This document shows, in pieces, positions 17,950 to 30,853 of a stretch of DNA of 64,000 nt. A program made the position numbers and the translations under genes. This stretch comes from Sphingomonas aurea (GTDB taxonomy: Bacteria > Pseudomonadota > Alphaproteobacteria > Sphingomonadales > Sphingomonadaceae). The notes below the pieces were generated by a model. The model saw only the letters and a program-made list of their open reading frames with translations, ran no database searches and had not been told where the DNA came from. Position 1 is the stretch's first letter. Each line of letters opens with the position of its first letter. The DNA is taken from NCBI RefSeq assembly GCF_030678875.1, contig NZ_JAUUDS010000009.1, forward strand, positions 1 through 64,000. The letters run 5' to 3'.

Positions 17950-20271
17950 ATGACCTCCCGACCCATCCTGCTGCGCGGCATCGCTCTCGTCGGGCCGCTC
18001 CTGCTCGTCGCGTGTGGCGGCAGTGGCGGCGGAGGTGTCGGCAGCACGCCGACCCCGCCCAGCGCGCAGATTCCCGATCCGATCACCACCCCCGCCCCGA
18101 CCCCGACACCGGCGCCGACGCCAGCACCGACGCCGACCCCCACCGCGACCAACTATGACACCGCCGAATATCGCGCGACCGTCGGCGCGGTGTCGATGAA
18201 CGCGCTGTCCGCCTATTCGCGCGGCGCCACCGGCAGCGGCATCGGCATCGGCATCGTCGACAGCGGCATCGACCTGCAGAGCGACGAGTTCGGCAGTCGT
18301 ATTTCCTCCGCATCCGCCGACTTCGCGGGCAACACCAGCGTCGACGATGAGGATGGGCACGGCACTGCCGTCGCTTTCACCGCCGCCGGTCGGCGCAACG
18401 GCGGGGGGTCGCACGGCGTCGCCTTCGACGCGACCGTCATCGCGCTGCGCGCCGACCGCCCGGGCAGCTGCGCGACCGAGGTGGCGGGCGACGACACGAC
18501 CGGCTGCAAATTCGGATCGGATGCGATCGCACGCGGCGTCGACGCCGCCCGCACCGCCGGCGCGCGGGTCATCAACCTCTCGCTCGGCGGCACCAGTATG
18601 CCCGCGCAGTTGCAGAACGCGATCGGGCGGGCGACCGCCGCGGGCATCGTCGTCGTTATCTCCGCCGGCAACGACGGCACTGACAATCCCGACAGTTTCG
18701 CCGCGGTGGCGACCAACATGGCCGTGTCGCGCGGGCAGGTGATCGTCGCCGGCTCCGTCGGATCGACCGACATCCTGTCGTCGTTCAGCGACCGTGCCGG
18801 TGCGTCCGCCGCCTATTACCTGACCGCGGTCGGTGAGCGGGTGCGTGCGCCGGACGAGAACAACACCCCCTATCTCTGGTCCGGCACCTCCTTTGCCGCG
18901 CCGCAGATCTCGGGCGCGGTGGCGCTGCTGGCGCAGGCCTTTCCCAACTTGTCGGGCGCGCAGATCGTCGAGCTGCTGTTCCGCACCGCGCGCGATGCCG
19001 GGGCGACTGGCGTCGACGCCGTCTATGGCAACGGCGTGCTCGATCTGACCCGCGCGTTCCAGCCGGTCGGCACGATCTCGGTCGCGGGCACGACCGCGGC
19101 GATCTCGATGCAGAGCAACGCGACGCTGTCGGCGCCGATGGGCGACGCGCGGACCGCGGGACTGGGGGCGGTGATCCTCGATGGATTCGACCGCGCGTTC
19201 GCGATCGACCTTGCCGGCACCATCGCGCGTACCGGGCCGGTGCCCACCCTCGCCGGTGCGCTCCGGCTCAGCGGCCGCCAGGTCGCCGCGCAGGTCGGCG
19301 GCACCAGCGTCTCGCTGACTCTCGCGCCGCGCCGCATCGGCGACACCGGGCTCCTCACCGCCGAGCCGACGCGGCTCACGATGCAGGACGCGACCGCCGC
19401 CCGCGCGATCGCCGGCACGGTGACGCAGCGGCTCGGCACCACCCTGTCGTTCGGCTTCGCCTTCTCGCAAGGCGCCGGCACGCTGGTCGCGCAGCTGGCG
19501 GGGCAGCGCCAGCCGGCCTTTCTCGTCGCCGATCCGCAGCGGCTGGGTTTCGACGGCGCCGCGCAGACCGCCGGCGCGATGCGCCAGCGTTTCGGCGCCT
19601 TTGGCGTGACCGCCGCGATCGAGCAGGGGGTGGTCCGCCGCTCCGTCGACCTGTCGCTTCGGCCCGAGCCGCGCTTCGACCGATTGTCGCTGACCCTCGA
19701 CCGCCGCCTCGGCGCCGTCGACCTGCAACTCGCCGCCGAGCGGCTGGCGGAACGCGACACGCTGCTCGGCGCCAGCTTCGACGCTGGGCTCGGCGCGGCG
19801 CGCGCGACCAGCTGGTTCGGCACCGTCGCCGCCCGGCTCGATGCGGGGGCTGGCTGGACGCTCGGCGGCTCGTTGCGCCAGGGCTGGACGCGCGGCACGC
19901 TGCGCGCCGGGCTGGCGGGCGATGGCCTGATCCGCACAGCGGCCTATGCGGTCGACCTGGGCAGGGACGGCGTGTTCGGCGGCGACAGCTTCGGCCTGCG
20001 CCTGTCGCAACCCTTGCGTGTCTCGCGCGGCGGCCTCGACATCGCGCTGCCGACGCTGTGGGACTATGACACCCGCTCGGTGGCGACCTACACAACCCAG
20101 CGGCTGAACCTTGCGCCGCAGGGCCGGGAGCTGGACATGGAGGCGCGCTACGCCCTCCTCCTCGGCCCAGGCACGGTCCAGACCAATCTCTACTGGCGCC
20201 GCGATCCCGGCAACATCGCCGACCTGCCCGACGATTACGGGCTGGCGCTGCGCTACGCACTGGGCTTCTAG
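17950..20271 (+). CDS. S8 serine protease autotransporter, lipidated
   Basis: Subtilisin-family protease joined to an outer-membrane beta-barrel, 773 residues. The signal ends in a lipobox, LLLVAC, followed by a Gly/Ser stretch and a Pro-Thr/Ala-Pro linker (residues about 45-67). The S8 domain has Asp in GIVDSGID, His in DGHGTAVAF and Ser in SGTSFAAP. From about residue 500 the chain shows beta-strand-rich autotransporter pattern and ends in YALGF, with the C-terminal Phe expected for outer-membrane insertion. The layout recalls NalP-type lipidated autotransporter proteases. Two AGGACCG direct repeats lie just upstream (about 17914-17930); their meaning is unclear. Confidence 0.9.
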   Translation: MTSRPILLRGIALVGPLLLVACGGSGGGGVGSTPTPPSAQIPDPITTPAPTPTPAPTPAPTPTPTATNYDTAEYRATVGAVSMNALSAYSRGATGSGIGIGIVDSGIDLQSDEFGSRISSASADFAGNTSVDDEDGHGTAVAFTAAGRRNGGGSHGVAFDATVIALRADRPGSCATEVAGDDTTGCKFGSDAIARGVDAARTAGARVINLSLGGTSMPAQLQNAIGRATAAGIVVVISAGNDGTDNPDSFAAVATNMAVSRGQVIVAGSVGSTDILSSFSDRAGASAAYYLTAVGERVRAPDENNTPYLWSGTSFAAPQISGAVALLAQAFPNLSGAQIVELLFRTARDAGATGVDAVYGNGVLDLTRAFQPVGTISVAGTTAAISMQSNATLSAPMGDARTAGLGAVILDGFDRAFAIDLAGTIARTGPVPTLAGALRLSGRQVAAQVGGTSVSLTLAPRRIGDTGLLTAEPTRLTMQDATAARAIAGTVTQRLGTTLSFGFAFSQGAGTLVAQLAGQRQPAFLVADPQRLGFDGAAQTAGAMRQRFGAFGVTAAIEQGVVRRSVDLSLRPEPRFDRLSLTLDRRLGAVDLQLAAERLAERDTLLGASFDAGLGAARATSWFGTVAARLDAGAGWTLGGSLRQGWTRGTLRAGLAGDGLIRTAAYAVDLGRDGVFGGDSFGLRLSQPLRVSRGGLDIALPTLWDYDTRSVATYTTQRLNLAPQGRELDMEARYALLLGPGTVQTNLYWRRDPGNIADLPDDYGLALRYALGF

Positions 20272-20324
20272 CCGGGCAAATTTCCGTTGCTGGGATTTCG
20301 GTGGCGCGCCCCCATCTTGTGCCC

Positions 20325-21323
20325 ATGACCCAGTTCTCTTTCCTCGATCTCGTCCCCGTCGTCGAAGGGGGCAGCGTCGCCGACGCGCTCGCCCGCGCGG
20401 CCGACCTCGCCGCCCATGCCGAGCGGGTCGGCTTCGGCCGCTACTGGGTGGCCGAGCACCATGGCATGACCGGCATCGCCTCGGCGGCGACCGCCGTCGT
20501 CATCGCCCATATCACCGCCGCCACCCGCGCCATTCGCGTCGGCGCCGGCGGGATCATGCTCCCCAACCATGCGCCACTCGTCATAGCGGAACAGTTCGGC
20601 ACGCTCGACGCGCTCTATCCGGGGCGCATCGACCTGGGGCTGGGCCGCGCGCCGGGCAGCGACCAGCGCGTCGCCCGCGCGCTGCGCCGAACCCTCGACA
20701 GCGACCCCAACGCCTTCCCGCAGGACGTGATGGAGCTGCAGAGCTATTTCGCCAACGACGGCCGCACCGGCATCGTCGCCACCCCCGGCGCGGGCGCGAA
20801 GCCGGCGCTGTGGATCCTGGGGTCGAGCCTCTACGGCGCGCAGGTCGCCGCCGCGCTCGGCCTGCCCTACGCCTTCGCCTCGCATTTCGCGCCCGACGCG
20901 CTCGACCAGGCGCTCGACACGTACCGCAGCCAGTTCCGCCCTTCAGCGGTGCTCGATCGGCCCTATGCCATGGCCGGCTTCAACGTCTTCGCCGCCGACA
21001 CCGACGCGGAGGGTGAGCTGCTTGCCTCGTCGCAACAACAGTCTTTCGTCGCGCTGCGCACCGGCAACCCGCGCCAGCTGCCCCCGCCCGTCGCCGGCTA
21101 TCGCGCGTCGCTGGGTGCGCAGGGCGCGGCGATCCTCGACCATGTCCTGTCCTGCTCGGCGATCGGCAGCCCGGCCACCGTCGCCGCCGGCATCCATGCC
21201 TTCGTCCGCCGCACCGGTGTCGACGAGGTCATGATAACCAGCGCGATCTACGACCAGGACGCCCGCAAGCGCAGCCTGACCCTGACGATGGAAGCGGTGA
21301 AGGAACTGGCAGAGGCGGCGTAA
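20325..21323 (+). CDS. LLM class flavin-dependent oxidoreductase
   Basis: Luciferase-like monooxygenase of the YhbW/MsnO8-like group; 332 residues from ATG at 20325. Typical motifs: [13 protein letters not shown] near the N-terminus, [21 protein letters not shown] and [13 protein letters not shown]. The substrate is unknown. It stands alone: upstream is the autotransporter protease, downstream a family B repeat and a convergent sensor kinase gene. Confidence 0.9.
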   Translation: MTQFSFLDLVPVVEGGSVADALARAADLAAHAERVGFGRYWVAEHHGMTGIASAATAVVIAHITAATRAIRVGAGGIMLPNHAPLVIAEQFGTLDALYPGRIDLGLGRAPGSDQRVARALRRTLDSDPNAFPQDVMELQSYFANDGRTGIVATPGAGAKPALWILGSSLYGAQVAAALGLPYAFASHFAPDALDQALDTYRSQFRPSAVLDRPYAMAGFNVFAADTDAEGELLASSQQQSFVALRTGNPRQLPPPVAGYRASLGAQGAAILDHVLSCSAIGSPATVAAGIHAFVRRTGVDEVMITSAIYDQDARKRSLTLTMEAVKELAEAA

Positions 21324-21334
21324 GTCGCGCAAGA

Positions 21335-21428
21335 ATCCCCCCCTAGAAAGCGGTGGTGGAGGGGTGTCCGCGCTATCGAGGGGGTGACACGCCTGCGACC
21401 TGCCACCTCCCCTTACAAAGGGAGGGTT
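21335..21428. repeat. Family B repeat between convergent genes
   Basis: Contains GCGGTGGTGGAGGGGTGTCC on one side and CCACCTCCCCTTACAAAGGG on the other, a diverged copy of the elements at 12882-13013 and 16008-16200. It fills the gap between the monooxygenase and the histidine kinase 3' ends. Confidence 0.6.
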
Positions 21429-22792
21429 CAGGAGGCTGCCGGCAGCCGCAGGCGCACCAGCAGCCCGCCCAGATCCTCGCTCTCTTCCAGCGTCACCGTG
21501 CCCTCGTAGATCTCGGCGACGTCGCGCACGATCGCCAGGCCCAGGCCGGTTCCGGGCTTGCCGGTGTCCAGCCGCACACCCCGGTCGAAGATCCGCACCC
21601 GATCCTCCTCGGGGATGCCGGTGCCGTCGTCCTCGACCAGGATCTCGACGAAGCCGGCCTCCGCCGCGACCGTCACGAACACGCTGCCGCCGCCATATTT
21701 GGCCGCGTTCTCGATCAGGTTGCCCAGCATCTCGTCCAGATCCTGTCGCTCGACATGGACCGACAGGTCCTTGGGCCCGGCGACATCGATGCGGACGTGG
21801 CGATAGAGGCGCGCGACCGCCCGCTCGACCGATTCGACGCTCGGCCACACGGCCGCCCGGCTGTGCGCCGAGCCGCGCCGACCGACCGCGCGCGCCCGCG
21901 CGAGGTGGTGGTCGACCTGCCGCCGCATCGTCCTCGCCTCGCGGATGACCGTGTCGGCAAGGTCGTCGGCCTGTGCGGTCGCGGCGTTCATGATGACGGT
22001 CAGCGGCGTCTTCAGCGCGTGTGCCAGGTTGCCGGCATGGCGGCGCGCCTCCTCGGCCTGCCTCTCGTTATGCTCGACCAGCGCGTTCAGCTCCTCGACC
22101 ATGGGACTGACTTCGTCGGGCATCGCGTCCGACACGCGGGTCGACTGCCCTGCCCGCATCCGCGCGATCTCGGCACGCACCTTCCTCAGCGGCCACAGCC
22201 CGTAGAAGGTCTGCAGCGCCGCCAGCGCGAGCAGTCCGATCGCCAGCAGTGCGAACGAGCGCACCAGCGTCCGTCGCAGCACCGCGATCTGGCCGTTCAA
22301 TCCATCGCGGCTCTGCGCCACCTGGAATCGCCAGCGCACCGGCGATCCGGGCAGGCGCACGTCGCGCTCGGCAATGCGCAACTCCTCGCCCGCGAACTGC
22401 TTGCTGTCGTAGTTATGGACCAGGCGATCGGTATGCTGGCTGCCGTACGACAGGCGGCGATCCCATAGCGAGCGCGACGGGAACGGCTCACGGTTAGGCG
22501 CCGAAACCTGCCAGTACAGGCCCGAATTCGGCTCGAGGAACTGCTGGTCCGCGGCCTCGCGCGTGAAGATGACCTCGCCCTCGGGACCGATCTCGGCCGA
22601 CAGGATCAGCGCCTTCATCACATATTCGAGCTGGTCGTCGAAATTGCGCGTCACCGCCGACACCAGCACCCGGTCGAGCGCGAAGCCGCCGCCCGCCAGC
22701 AGCACGGTGATCCAGCCGGCGGCAATCAGGATCATCCGCCGCGACAGCGATCCCGTCGCCGCCATCCGCGGCCGCACGGCCTTCATCGTCAT
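21428..22792 (-). CDS. Sensor histidine kinase
   Basis: Membrane sensor kinase of a PhoQ/OmpR-type pair, 454 residues. Two membrane helices (about residues 20-42 and 178-200) flank a periplasmic sensor region, followed by HAMP, a dimerisation domain with the phospho-acceptor His in NLAHALKTPL near residue 258, and an ATPase domain with NLIENAAKYG, DDGTGIP and GTGLGLAIV. The signal sensed is unknown. It lies 28 bases after its response regulator gene in one operon. ATG at 22792 is the first of two near starts (MTMK). Confidence 0.93.
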   Translation of the reverse strand: MTMKAVRPRMAATGSLSRRMILIAAGWITVLLAGGGFALDRVLVSAVTRNFDDQLEYVMKALILSAEIGPEGEVIFTREAADQQFLEPNSGLYWQVSAPNREPFPSRSLWDRRLSYGSQHTDRLVHNYDSKQFAGEELRIAERDVRLPGSPVRWRFQVAQSRDGLNGQIAVLRRTLVRSFALLAIGLLALAALQTFYGLWPLRKVRAEIARMRAGQSTRVSDAMPDEVSPMVEELNALVEHNERQAEEARRHAGNLAHALKTPLTVIMNAATAQADDLADTVIREARTMRRQVDHHLARARAVGRRGSAHSRAAVWPSVESVERAVARLYRHVRIDVAGPKDLSVHVERQDLDEMLGNLIENAAKYGGGSVFVTVAAEAGFVEILVEDDGTGIPEEDRVRIFDRGVRLDTGKPGTGLGLAIVRDVAEIYEGTVTLEESEDLGGLLVRLRLPAAS

Positions 22793-22820
22793 GCCCGCCG
22801 ATCGTCGCGGATTGGCAGCA

Positions 22821-23486
22821 TCAGGCGTCCGGATCTTCCAGGCTATAGCCCAGGCCGCGGATGGTGGTGATGACGTCCTGACCCAGCTTCTTGCGGATGC
22901 GCGTCACGAACACTTCGATTGTGTTCGAGTCACGATCGAAATCCTGGTCATAGATATGCTCGATTAGTTCGGTGCGGCTGACCACCTTGCCCTTGTGGTG
23001 GAGCAGATAGCTGAGCAGCTTGTACTCCTGTGCAGTCAGCTTCACCGGCTCGCCCGCCCGCGTCACCTTGCCCGAACGGGTGTCGAGCCGCACGTCGCCC
23101 GCCGTCAGCTCGGACGAGGCGTTACCCGACGCGCGGCGGATCAGCGCGCGCAGACGGGCGATCAGCTCCTCGGTCTGGAACGGCTTGGCGACGTAATCGT
23201 CGGCGCCCGCGTCCAGCCCGGCGACTTTGTCGGACCAGCTGTCGCGCGCGGTCAGCACCAGCACCGGCGCGGTCCGCCCCTCCTTGCGCCAGCGGTCCAG
23301 CACGGTCAGCCCGTCGATCTCGGGCAGGCCCAGGTCCAGCACGATCGCGTCATAGCTTTCGGTGGAGCCCAGATAGTGACCCTCCTCGCCATCGGTCGCC
23401 AGATCGACGGCATAGCCGGCGCCCTCCAGCGTGTTGCGCAGTTGCTGGCCCAGATTCGGTTCGTCCTCGACGATCAGAACGCGCAT
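22821..23486 (-). CDS. OmpR family response regulator
   Basis: DNA-binding partner of the adjacent sensor kinase, 221 residues. The receiver domain has acidic residues VEDEP, the phosphorylation Asp51 in IVLDLGLPEIDG, and Lys in YVAKPF. The C-terminal winged helix contains LTAQEYKLLSYLLHHKGKVV and DSNTIEVFVTRIRKKLG. This is the PhoP-like layout. It is the first gene of the pair. Confidence 0.95.
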   Translation of the reverse strand: MRVLIVEDEPNLGQQLRNTLEGAGYAVDLATDGEEGHYLGSTESYDAIVLDLGLPEIDGLTVLDRWRKEGRTAPVLVLTARDSWSDKVAGLDAGADDYVAKPFQTEELIARLRALIRRASGNASSELTAGDVRLDTRSGKVTRAGEPVKLTAQEYKLLSYLLHHKGKVVSRTELIEHIYDQDFDRDSNTIEVFVTRIRKKLGQDVITTIRGLGYSLEDPDA

Positions 23487-23578
23487 TGTCTCTCCTCAAC
23501 CGACACGAAAACGGCCGGCATCCGCTACCACGGAGCCGGCCGGTACGGAAATGCCGCTGTCCCGCGGCTTAACGAAAT

Positions 23579-24139
23579 TCAGGCTGCGAACGAAACCGCT
23601 ACCCGGCGCCGGCGCATCGTCGCGCCGACCGCGGCGAAGCCCAGGACCATCATCGCCCAGGTCGCCGGCTCCGGCACTGCGGCCACGTCGAACTGCACGT
23701 TCTCGGCCGACTCCTGATTTCCCGCGATGATCGCGTCGGCGATGTAGCCCATCTGGGTCAACGTGAAGAGCGCGACGTTGTCAGGATCGGCGAAGGTGAA
23801 GGCAACCTGCGCCAGCAGCGACTGATCGCCCAGGCTGACGATCTGGTTGACGTTCTGCGGCACGCCAGCATCGTTGGTCAGCGTACCGACGCCGGTGATC
23901 GCGAGCGAGGTGCCGGCGGTCGGCAGGTTCAGCGTTCCCTTGGCACCCGTCAGCGTGAACAGCGTGGAGTTGCCGTCCGACGGAACGCCATCATCCGCGA
24001 ACAGGAAGCCCGACGCGTTGAACGCACCGCCGCCTGCCGACACGCCCGAGAACGAGAAACTGAACGTGGTGACGGCAGAGGCAACCTGCGGTGCCATCGT
24101 CATCACCGCCGCGACCAGCGCGCCAAGAATCTTCTTCAT
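23579..24139 (-). CDS. PEPxxWA-CTERM sorting-domain protein
   Basis: Exported surface or exopolysaccharide-associated protein processed by an exosortase. 186 residues from ATG at 24139 (MKKILGALVAAVM). There is a signal peptide at 1-22, a beta-rich Gly/Ala/Thr body, and a C-terminal tripartite tag: PEPATWA, a hydrophobic helix (MMVLGFAAVGA) and an RRRR basic end. This is the PEPxxWA variant typical of sphingomonads. No exosortase lies in the window. The promoter region carries a CtrA-like site at 24195-24209. The body has no recognised enzymatic domain. Confidence 0.88.
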   Translation of the reverse strand: MKKILGALVAAVMTMAPQVASAVTTFSFSFSGVSAGGGAFNASGFLFADDGVPSDGNSTLFTLTGAKGTLNLPTAGTSLAITGVGTLTNDAGVPQNVNQIVSLGDQSLLAQVAFTFADPDNVALFTLTQMGYIADAIIAGNQESAENVQFDVAAVPEPATWAMMVLGFAAVGATMRRRRVAVSFAA

Positions 24140-24170
24140 GCCTATCCCCTGTTGACCGAACCTCGAACGG

Positions 24171-24209
24171 TTAACGCGATCTTCCACGATCCGGTTAACA
24201 AACCGTTAA
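24171..24209. promoter_or_regulatory. Candidate CtrA-binding site upstream of CTERM gene
   Basis: TTAA at 24195-24198 and TTAA at 24206-24209 are separated by exactly 7 bases (CAAACCG), matching the CtrA consensus TTAA-N7-TTAA. A third GTTAAC half-site is at 24170-24175. The full site is 56 bases upstream of the CTERM gene start, a promoter-like position. In a GC-rich genome such TTAA pairs are rare. Confidence 0.55.
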
Positions 24210-24306
24210 CACGGTGCGCGTGGTCGGGAAACGAACATGTCGCCCGGCAGCTGTGCCGCAATGAGTCGAAAAACCTTTTGGGACGGGAGAAGACGTGAAG
24301 TGCGTC

Positions 24307-24612
24307 CTAATTGCCCGTTCGCCCCACGATCTGCCCCGACCGCCCGTCGACATCGACCCAGATGACGTTGCCGTTGCGCAGGAACTTCAGCGTATAGATA
24401 CCGCTTGCCCCATCGAAGTCGGAGCCGAGATATTCCGCTCCGCCCATCGCCGGCACCACCCGTCGCTCGATCTCGCGCAGGGGCACCAGCCGCCCGTTGC
24501 GGCGTCCGTCGAACGCCTGCATCTGGTCGGGACGCTTCTGCGCGGCCGCCGCTCCCGGTCCCGTTGGGGACAGGCCGATCAGCAGCAGCGTGAGGAGGGC
24601 GGGACTCTTCAT
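24307..24612 (-). CDS. Small exported PepSY-like protein
   Basis: 101 residues with a signal peptide (MKSPALLTLLLIG, cleavage near AAAQ). The rest contains the PepSY-like pattern LREIERRVVPAMGG, YLGSDFDGASGIYTLKFLRNG and WVDVDGRSGQIVG. PepSY proteins often modulate proteases or sensors, and in sphingomonads they are often found near two-component systems, like the one at 21.4-23.5 kb. Start ATG 24612; a longer in-frame reading would run antisense through the ABC-F gene. Confidence 0.75.
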   Translation of the reverse strand: MKSPALLTLLLIGLSPTGPGAAAAQKRPDQMQAFDGRRNGRLVPLREIERRVVPAMGGAEYLGSDFDGASGIYTLKFLRNGNVIWVDVDGRSGQIVGRTGN

Positions 24613-24684
24613 GAACGCGCCGATAGCTAAAGGGCATTGAACCGGTTGTGAATGGTGCGTTGCACCCCTAGTTGCTCCCGCACC

Positions 24685-26453
<1,769 letters not shown>

Positions 26454-26457
<4 letters not shown>

Positions 26458-27254
26458 ATATTCTTGCCGTGCCGGCCGGCCAGGTCGACGATATATTGCC
26501 ACGCGACCCGGCCCGACCGGCTGCCGCGCTGCGTCGACCAGCGGATCGCGAGGTCGGGGTCGACCGGCAATCCGTAAGCGTCCGCATAGGCCCTTACGAT
26601 CGCCAGATAACCATCCTGGTCGAGCGCGTGAAAGCCCAGGCTCAGCCCGAACCGGTCGGCAAGCGCCAGATGATCGTCGACCGAGTCGCGCGGGTTGATC
26701 GCGCTTTCCTGCTCGGCGATGTCGCGCGGTTGCAGGTGGCGGCGATTGGCGGTGACCAGCAGCCGAACATTGCCCGGCCGGGGCTCTGCACCGCCCTCCA
26801 GCACCGACCGCAACGCGCGCGCCTCCGCCGGCGCATCGATCCCCAGGTCATCGACGAACACCGCAAATCCCCGCTTCTCGACGGCAAGCGCCGCGAACAG
26901 CGCGGGCAGGTCGCCGAGCGCCGCGACCTCGACCAGCGCCAGCGCCCCGCCCTTCGCCTGCACCGCCGCGACCGCGCTCTTCACCAGCGCCGACTTGCCG
27001 GTCCCGCGCGCGCCCCACAGCAGCACGTCATGTGCCGCGAAGCCCTGCGCCAGCCGTTCGAGATTCTCGACCAGGACGGCTTTCTGCCGATCGATTCCGA
27101 TCAGCCGGTCGAGCGGCACCGGTGCGAAATCGCGTGTCGCCGCCAGCCTGCCGCCCGCCCAGCGATAGGCGGGATGCGCGCCCGCATCGGCCGCGGGCAG
27201 TGGCGGCGGTGACAGGCGTTCCAAGGCAGCGGCGATGCGATCGAGCGGGTCCAT
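26454..27254 (-). CDS. DUF815 family AAA+ ATPase
   Basis: P-loop ATPase of unknown role, 266 residues. Walker A GARGTGKSALV near residue 80, Walker B FAVFVDDLGI, and sensor-like LLVTANRRHL. The MDPLDRIAAALERL start and the QESAINPRDSVDDHL region are typical of DUF815 proteins, which are widely conserved single-domain ATPases. The stop codon overlaps the stop of the ABC-F gene in the palindrome CTAG at 26454-26457. Upstream (39 bases) lies the prsR stop, so it may be read through from prsK-prsR. Confidence 0.88.
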
Positions 27255-27293
27255 TCCCCGGCCTTGGTCCAGCCGTACCAGACAGGCAAGCCG

Positions 27294-28636
<1,343 letters not shown>

Positions 28637-28640
<4 letters not shown>

Positions 28641-30721
28641 GCCGCTATCTCCAGGGATGCGTCGGGCAGGGAGACGGGCGCAGCGGCAGGCAGCAGGATG
28701 CGGAACTCCGTGCCCGCGCCTTCCTGGCTGACGACCTCGATGCGGCCGCCCATCGCATGGATCAGCTGCCGCGCCTCATAAGCGCCGATCCCGAAGCCGG
28801 TCGGCTTGGACGAGGCGAAGGGGCGGAACAGCTGGTCGCGCACGAAGCCGGCGGACATGCCGCAGCCGCGATCGGCGATGGCGATCAGCACGCCCGCCGC
28901 CTCTGCGCGCACGGTGACGACGACCGGCTCGCCGTCCGCGCTCGCCTCGACCGCGTTCTGCAGCAGGTGGCCCAGCGCCTGTTCCAGCCGCGCCGGATGG
29001 GCATGGGCCAGGCAGGCGGCCGGCGCGTCGAGCCTGATCGCATGCTGCGCCCGCCGCAGTCCGGTGGCGCGGGCGGCGAGCGCGGCCACGTCGGTCGCCT
29101 GCAACGCCTCCGGTCGGCCGCCGTCGTGCTGCCCCAGGCGTGCGAGCAGCGTCGTCATCCGCCCTGCCGAATCGCGCAGCGTCGCCAGCATGTCGGCGCG
29201 GAAGTCGGGATTGTCGGCGTGCCGCTCGGCATTGCGCGCGACCAGGGTCAGCTGGCTGGCGACGTTCTTGATGTCGTGCATCAGGAAGGCGAAGCGACGG
29301 TTGAACTCGTCGAAACGCTGCGCGTCGGCGAGCGCGGCATGGGCGCGCTCCTCGGCCAGATAGCTCGCGGTCTGGCGGCCGACGATGCGCAGCAGGTCGA
29401 AATCCTCCCAGTCCAAGGCCCGGTCGACCGGCGGCCGCGCCAGCACGATCGCACCGATCAGGGTACCGCCGTGCAGCAGTGGCACCACCGCCCAGGCATC
29501 CTGATCGTCGAGCAGCCAGCGGGGCACCACCGCGGCCTCCTCGGCGACACCCTGCCCGGCGCGCAGGGCGTCGAGCGACAGGATGCGCCCGGTCGCGGTC
29601 AGGTGGCGAACGAAGCCCGGATCGATCAGCCGCTCGCGATCGGCCTCCGCCCAGTGCCACGCGGCCACGGTCGACGCACTCGCGTCGTCGAGCGACAGGA
29701 GCAGCCCCGCGGGCGAGTCGGTCAGGTCGGCCACCGCCTTGACGATGCGCGTGCCGAGCGGCGCCGCTTGTTCGCCCGGCAGGCCCAGCGTCGCGGTGAA
29801 GCGCTGCCACTCGACGCGGTAGTCGTAACGGTGGCCGAACAGGTGCTTGGCAACCGTCACCCGCATCCACGCGCGCAGCCACGGGGTCGAGGCGAAGGCG
29901 AGCAGTGCCGCGGTGAAGCCGAACACCACCACCGTCTGCGCCGCTCGCGCCGCGCCGCCGGCAAAGGTCGCGGCCAGATCGGCGGCCATCGCCGTCACCC
30001 CGGCATAGGCGGCGAGCGCCGCCAGCACGAGCAGTCGCATCACCAGCGAGCGCGAGACCGACGGTGGCGCCACCCCGCGGTCCGCCCCTGCCGCCGCCAT
30101 CAGCAGCGCCGACACCGCCATCAGCGGCCCACGCAGCACCGTCGCCGGCAGGATCAGCGACGGGCGAAGCGCCGCGGCGACGGCGACCGCCAGATCGGCG
30201 CTCCACATCACCGCCAGCGCATAGACCAGCATCCGCCGCTGGCCGGATCGGCGCGCCGCAGAGGTTTGCGCGAAATGGCTCAGCAGCACCAGCGCGCCGG
30301 TGGTGGTCATCGCCGCCAGTAGCGCGCGGGTCGCCGCCACCCGGCCATGCACCGCCCCGCCGGGCTGGATCGCGACCAGCGACAGGATCGCCTCTACCGT
30401 CAGCACCGCGACGACGACGGCGGCCAGGCCGATCACCGACCGACCCGCCGCCCCCTCCCGCCGCGACAGCACGATGACGAGGTACAGCCACGCGACGCTG
30501 CGCGCCGACTGCGCGACATGCGTGCTGACATCGTCGGCGTCGATCCCCGCCACGGCCAGCGCCCACAGGGCCGTGATCGCCAGCGCGGCGATCAGCGCGG
30601 CACGCGGTCGCCCGGCTTCGGCCACCCGCCCCCGCTCGCCTTGCGCGAGAGCCCCGAACAGCAGCGCGGCGAGCGCGTGGCCCCAAAGGATCAAGGTCGC
30701 CGCCATCTCGCCCGCGTACAT
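28637..30721 (-). CDS. prsK: PEP-CTERM system histidine kinase PrsK
   Basis: Membrane histidine kinase of the exosortase-linked PrsK/PrsR pair. 694 residues. The first about 280 residues hold eight or so hydrophobic helices. A GAF-like domain lies near 310-460. The phospho-acceptor His is in FLMHDIKNVASQL near residue 482, a form typical of PrsK, followed by an ATPase domain with HLLQNAVEAS, DRGCGMS and SKPTGFGIGAYEARQ. ATG at 30721 is taken; another ATG 5 codons in is possible. The stop overlaps the prsR start. Its upstream region contains an 11-bp inverted repeat shared with a divergent guanylyltransferase gene. Confidence 0.9.
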
Positions 30722-30759
30722 CTTTCGCTGTAAGGATCTCCGACAGGGATTAGGCCGCG

Positions 30760-30813
30760 AAATCCCAAGAAAATCTGAACGATCGTCGCACCCGAACTAC
30801 GGTCTTGGGATTT
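30760..30813. promoter_or_regulatory. 11-bp perfect inverted repeat between prsK and manC-like gene
   Basis: AAATCCCAAGA at 30760-30770 and its exact complement TCTTGGGATTT at 30803-30813, with 32 bases between. Arm centres are 43 bases apart, about four helical turns, which would suit a protein bridging two sites or two divergent operators. It lies in the only 132 bases available for promoters of the two divergent genes. A hairpin in RNA is possible but the loop is long. Confidence 0.5.
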
Positions 30814-30853
30814 ACGCGCTGGTGCCGATATAGAAGCGGCATCAGGAGGATCC

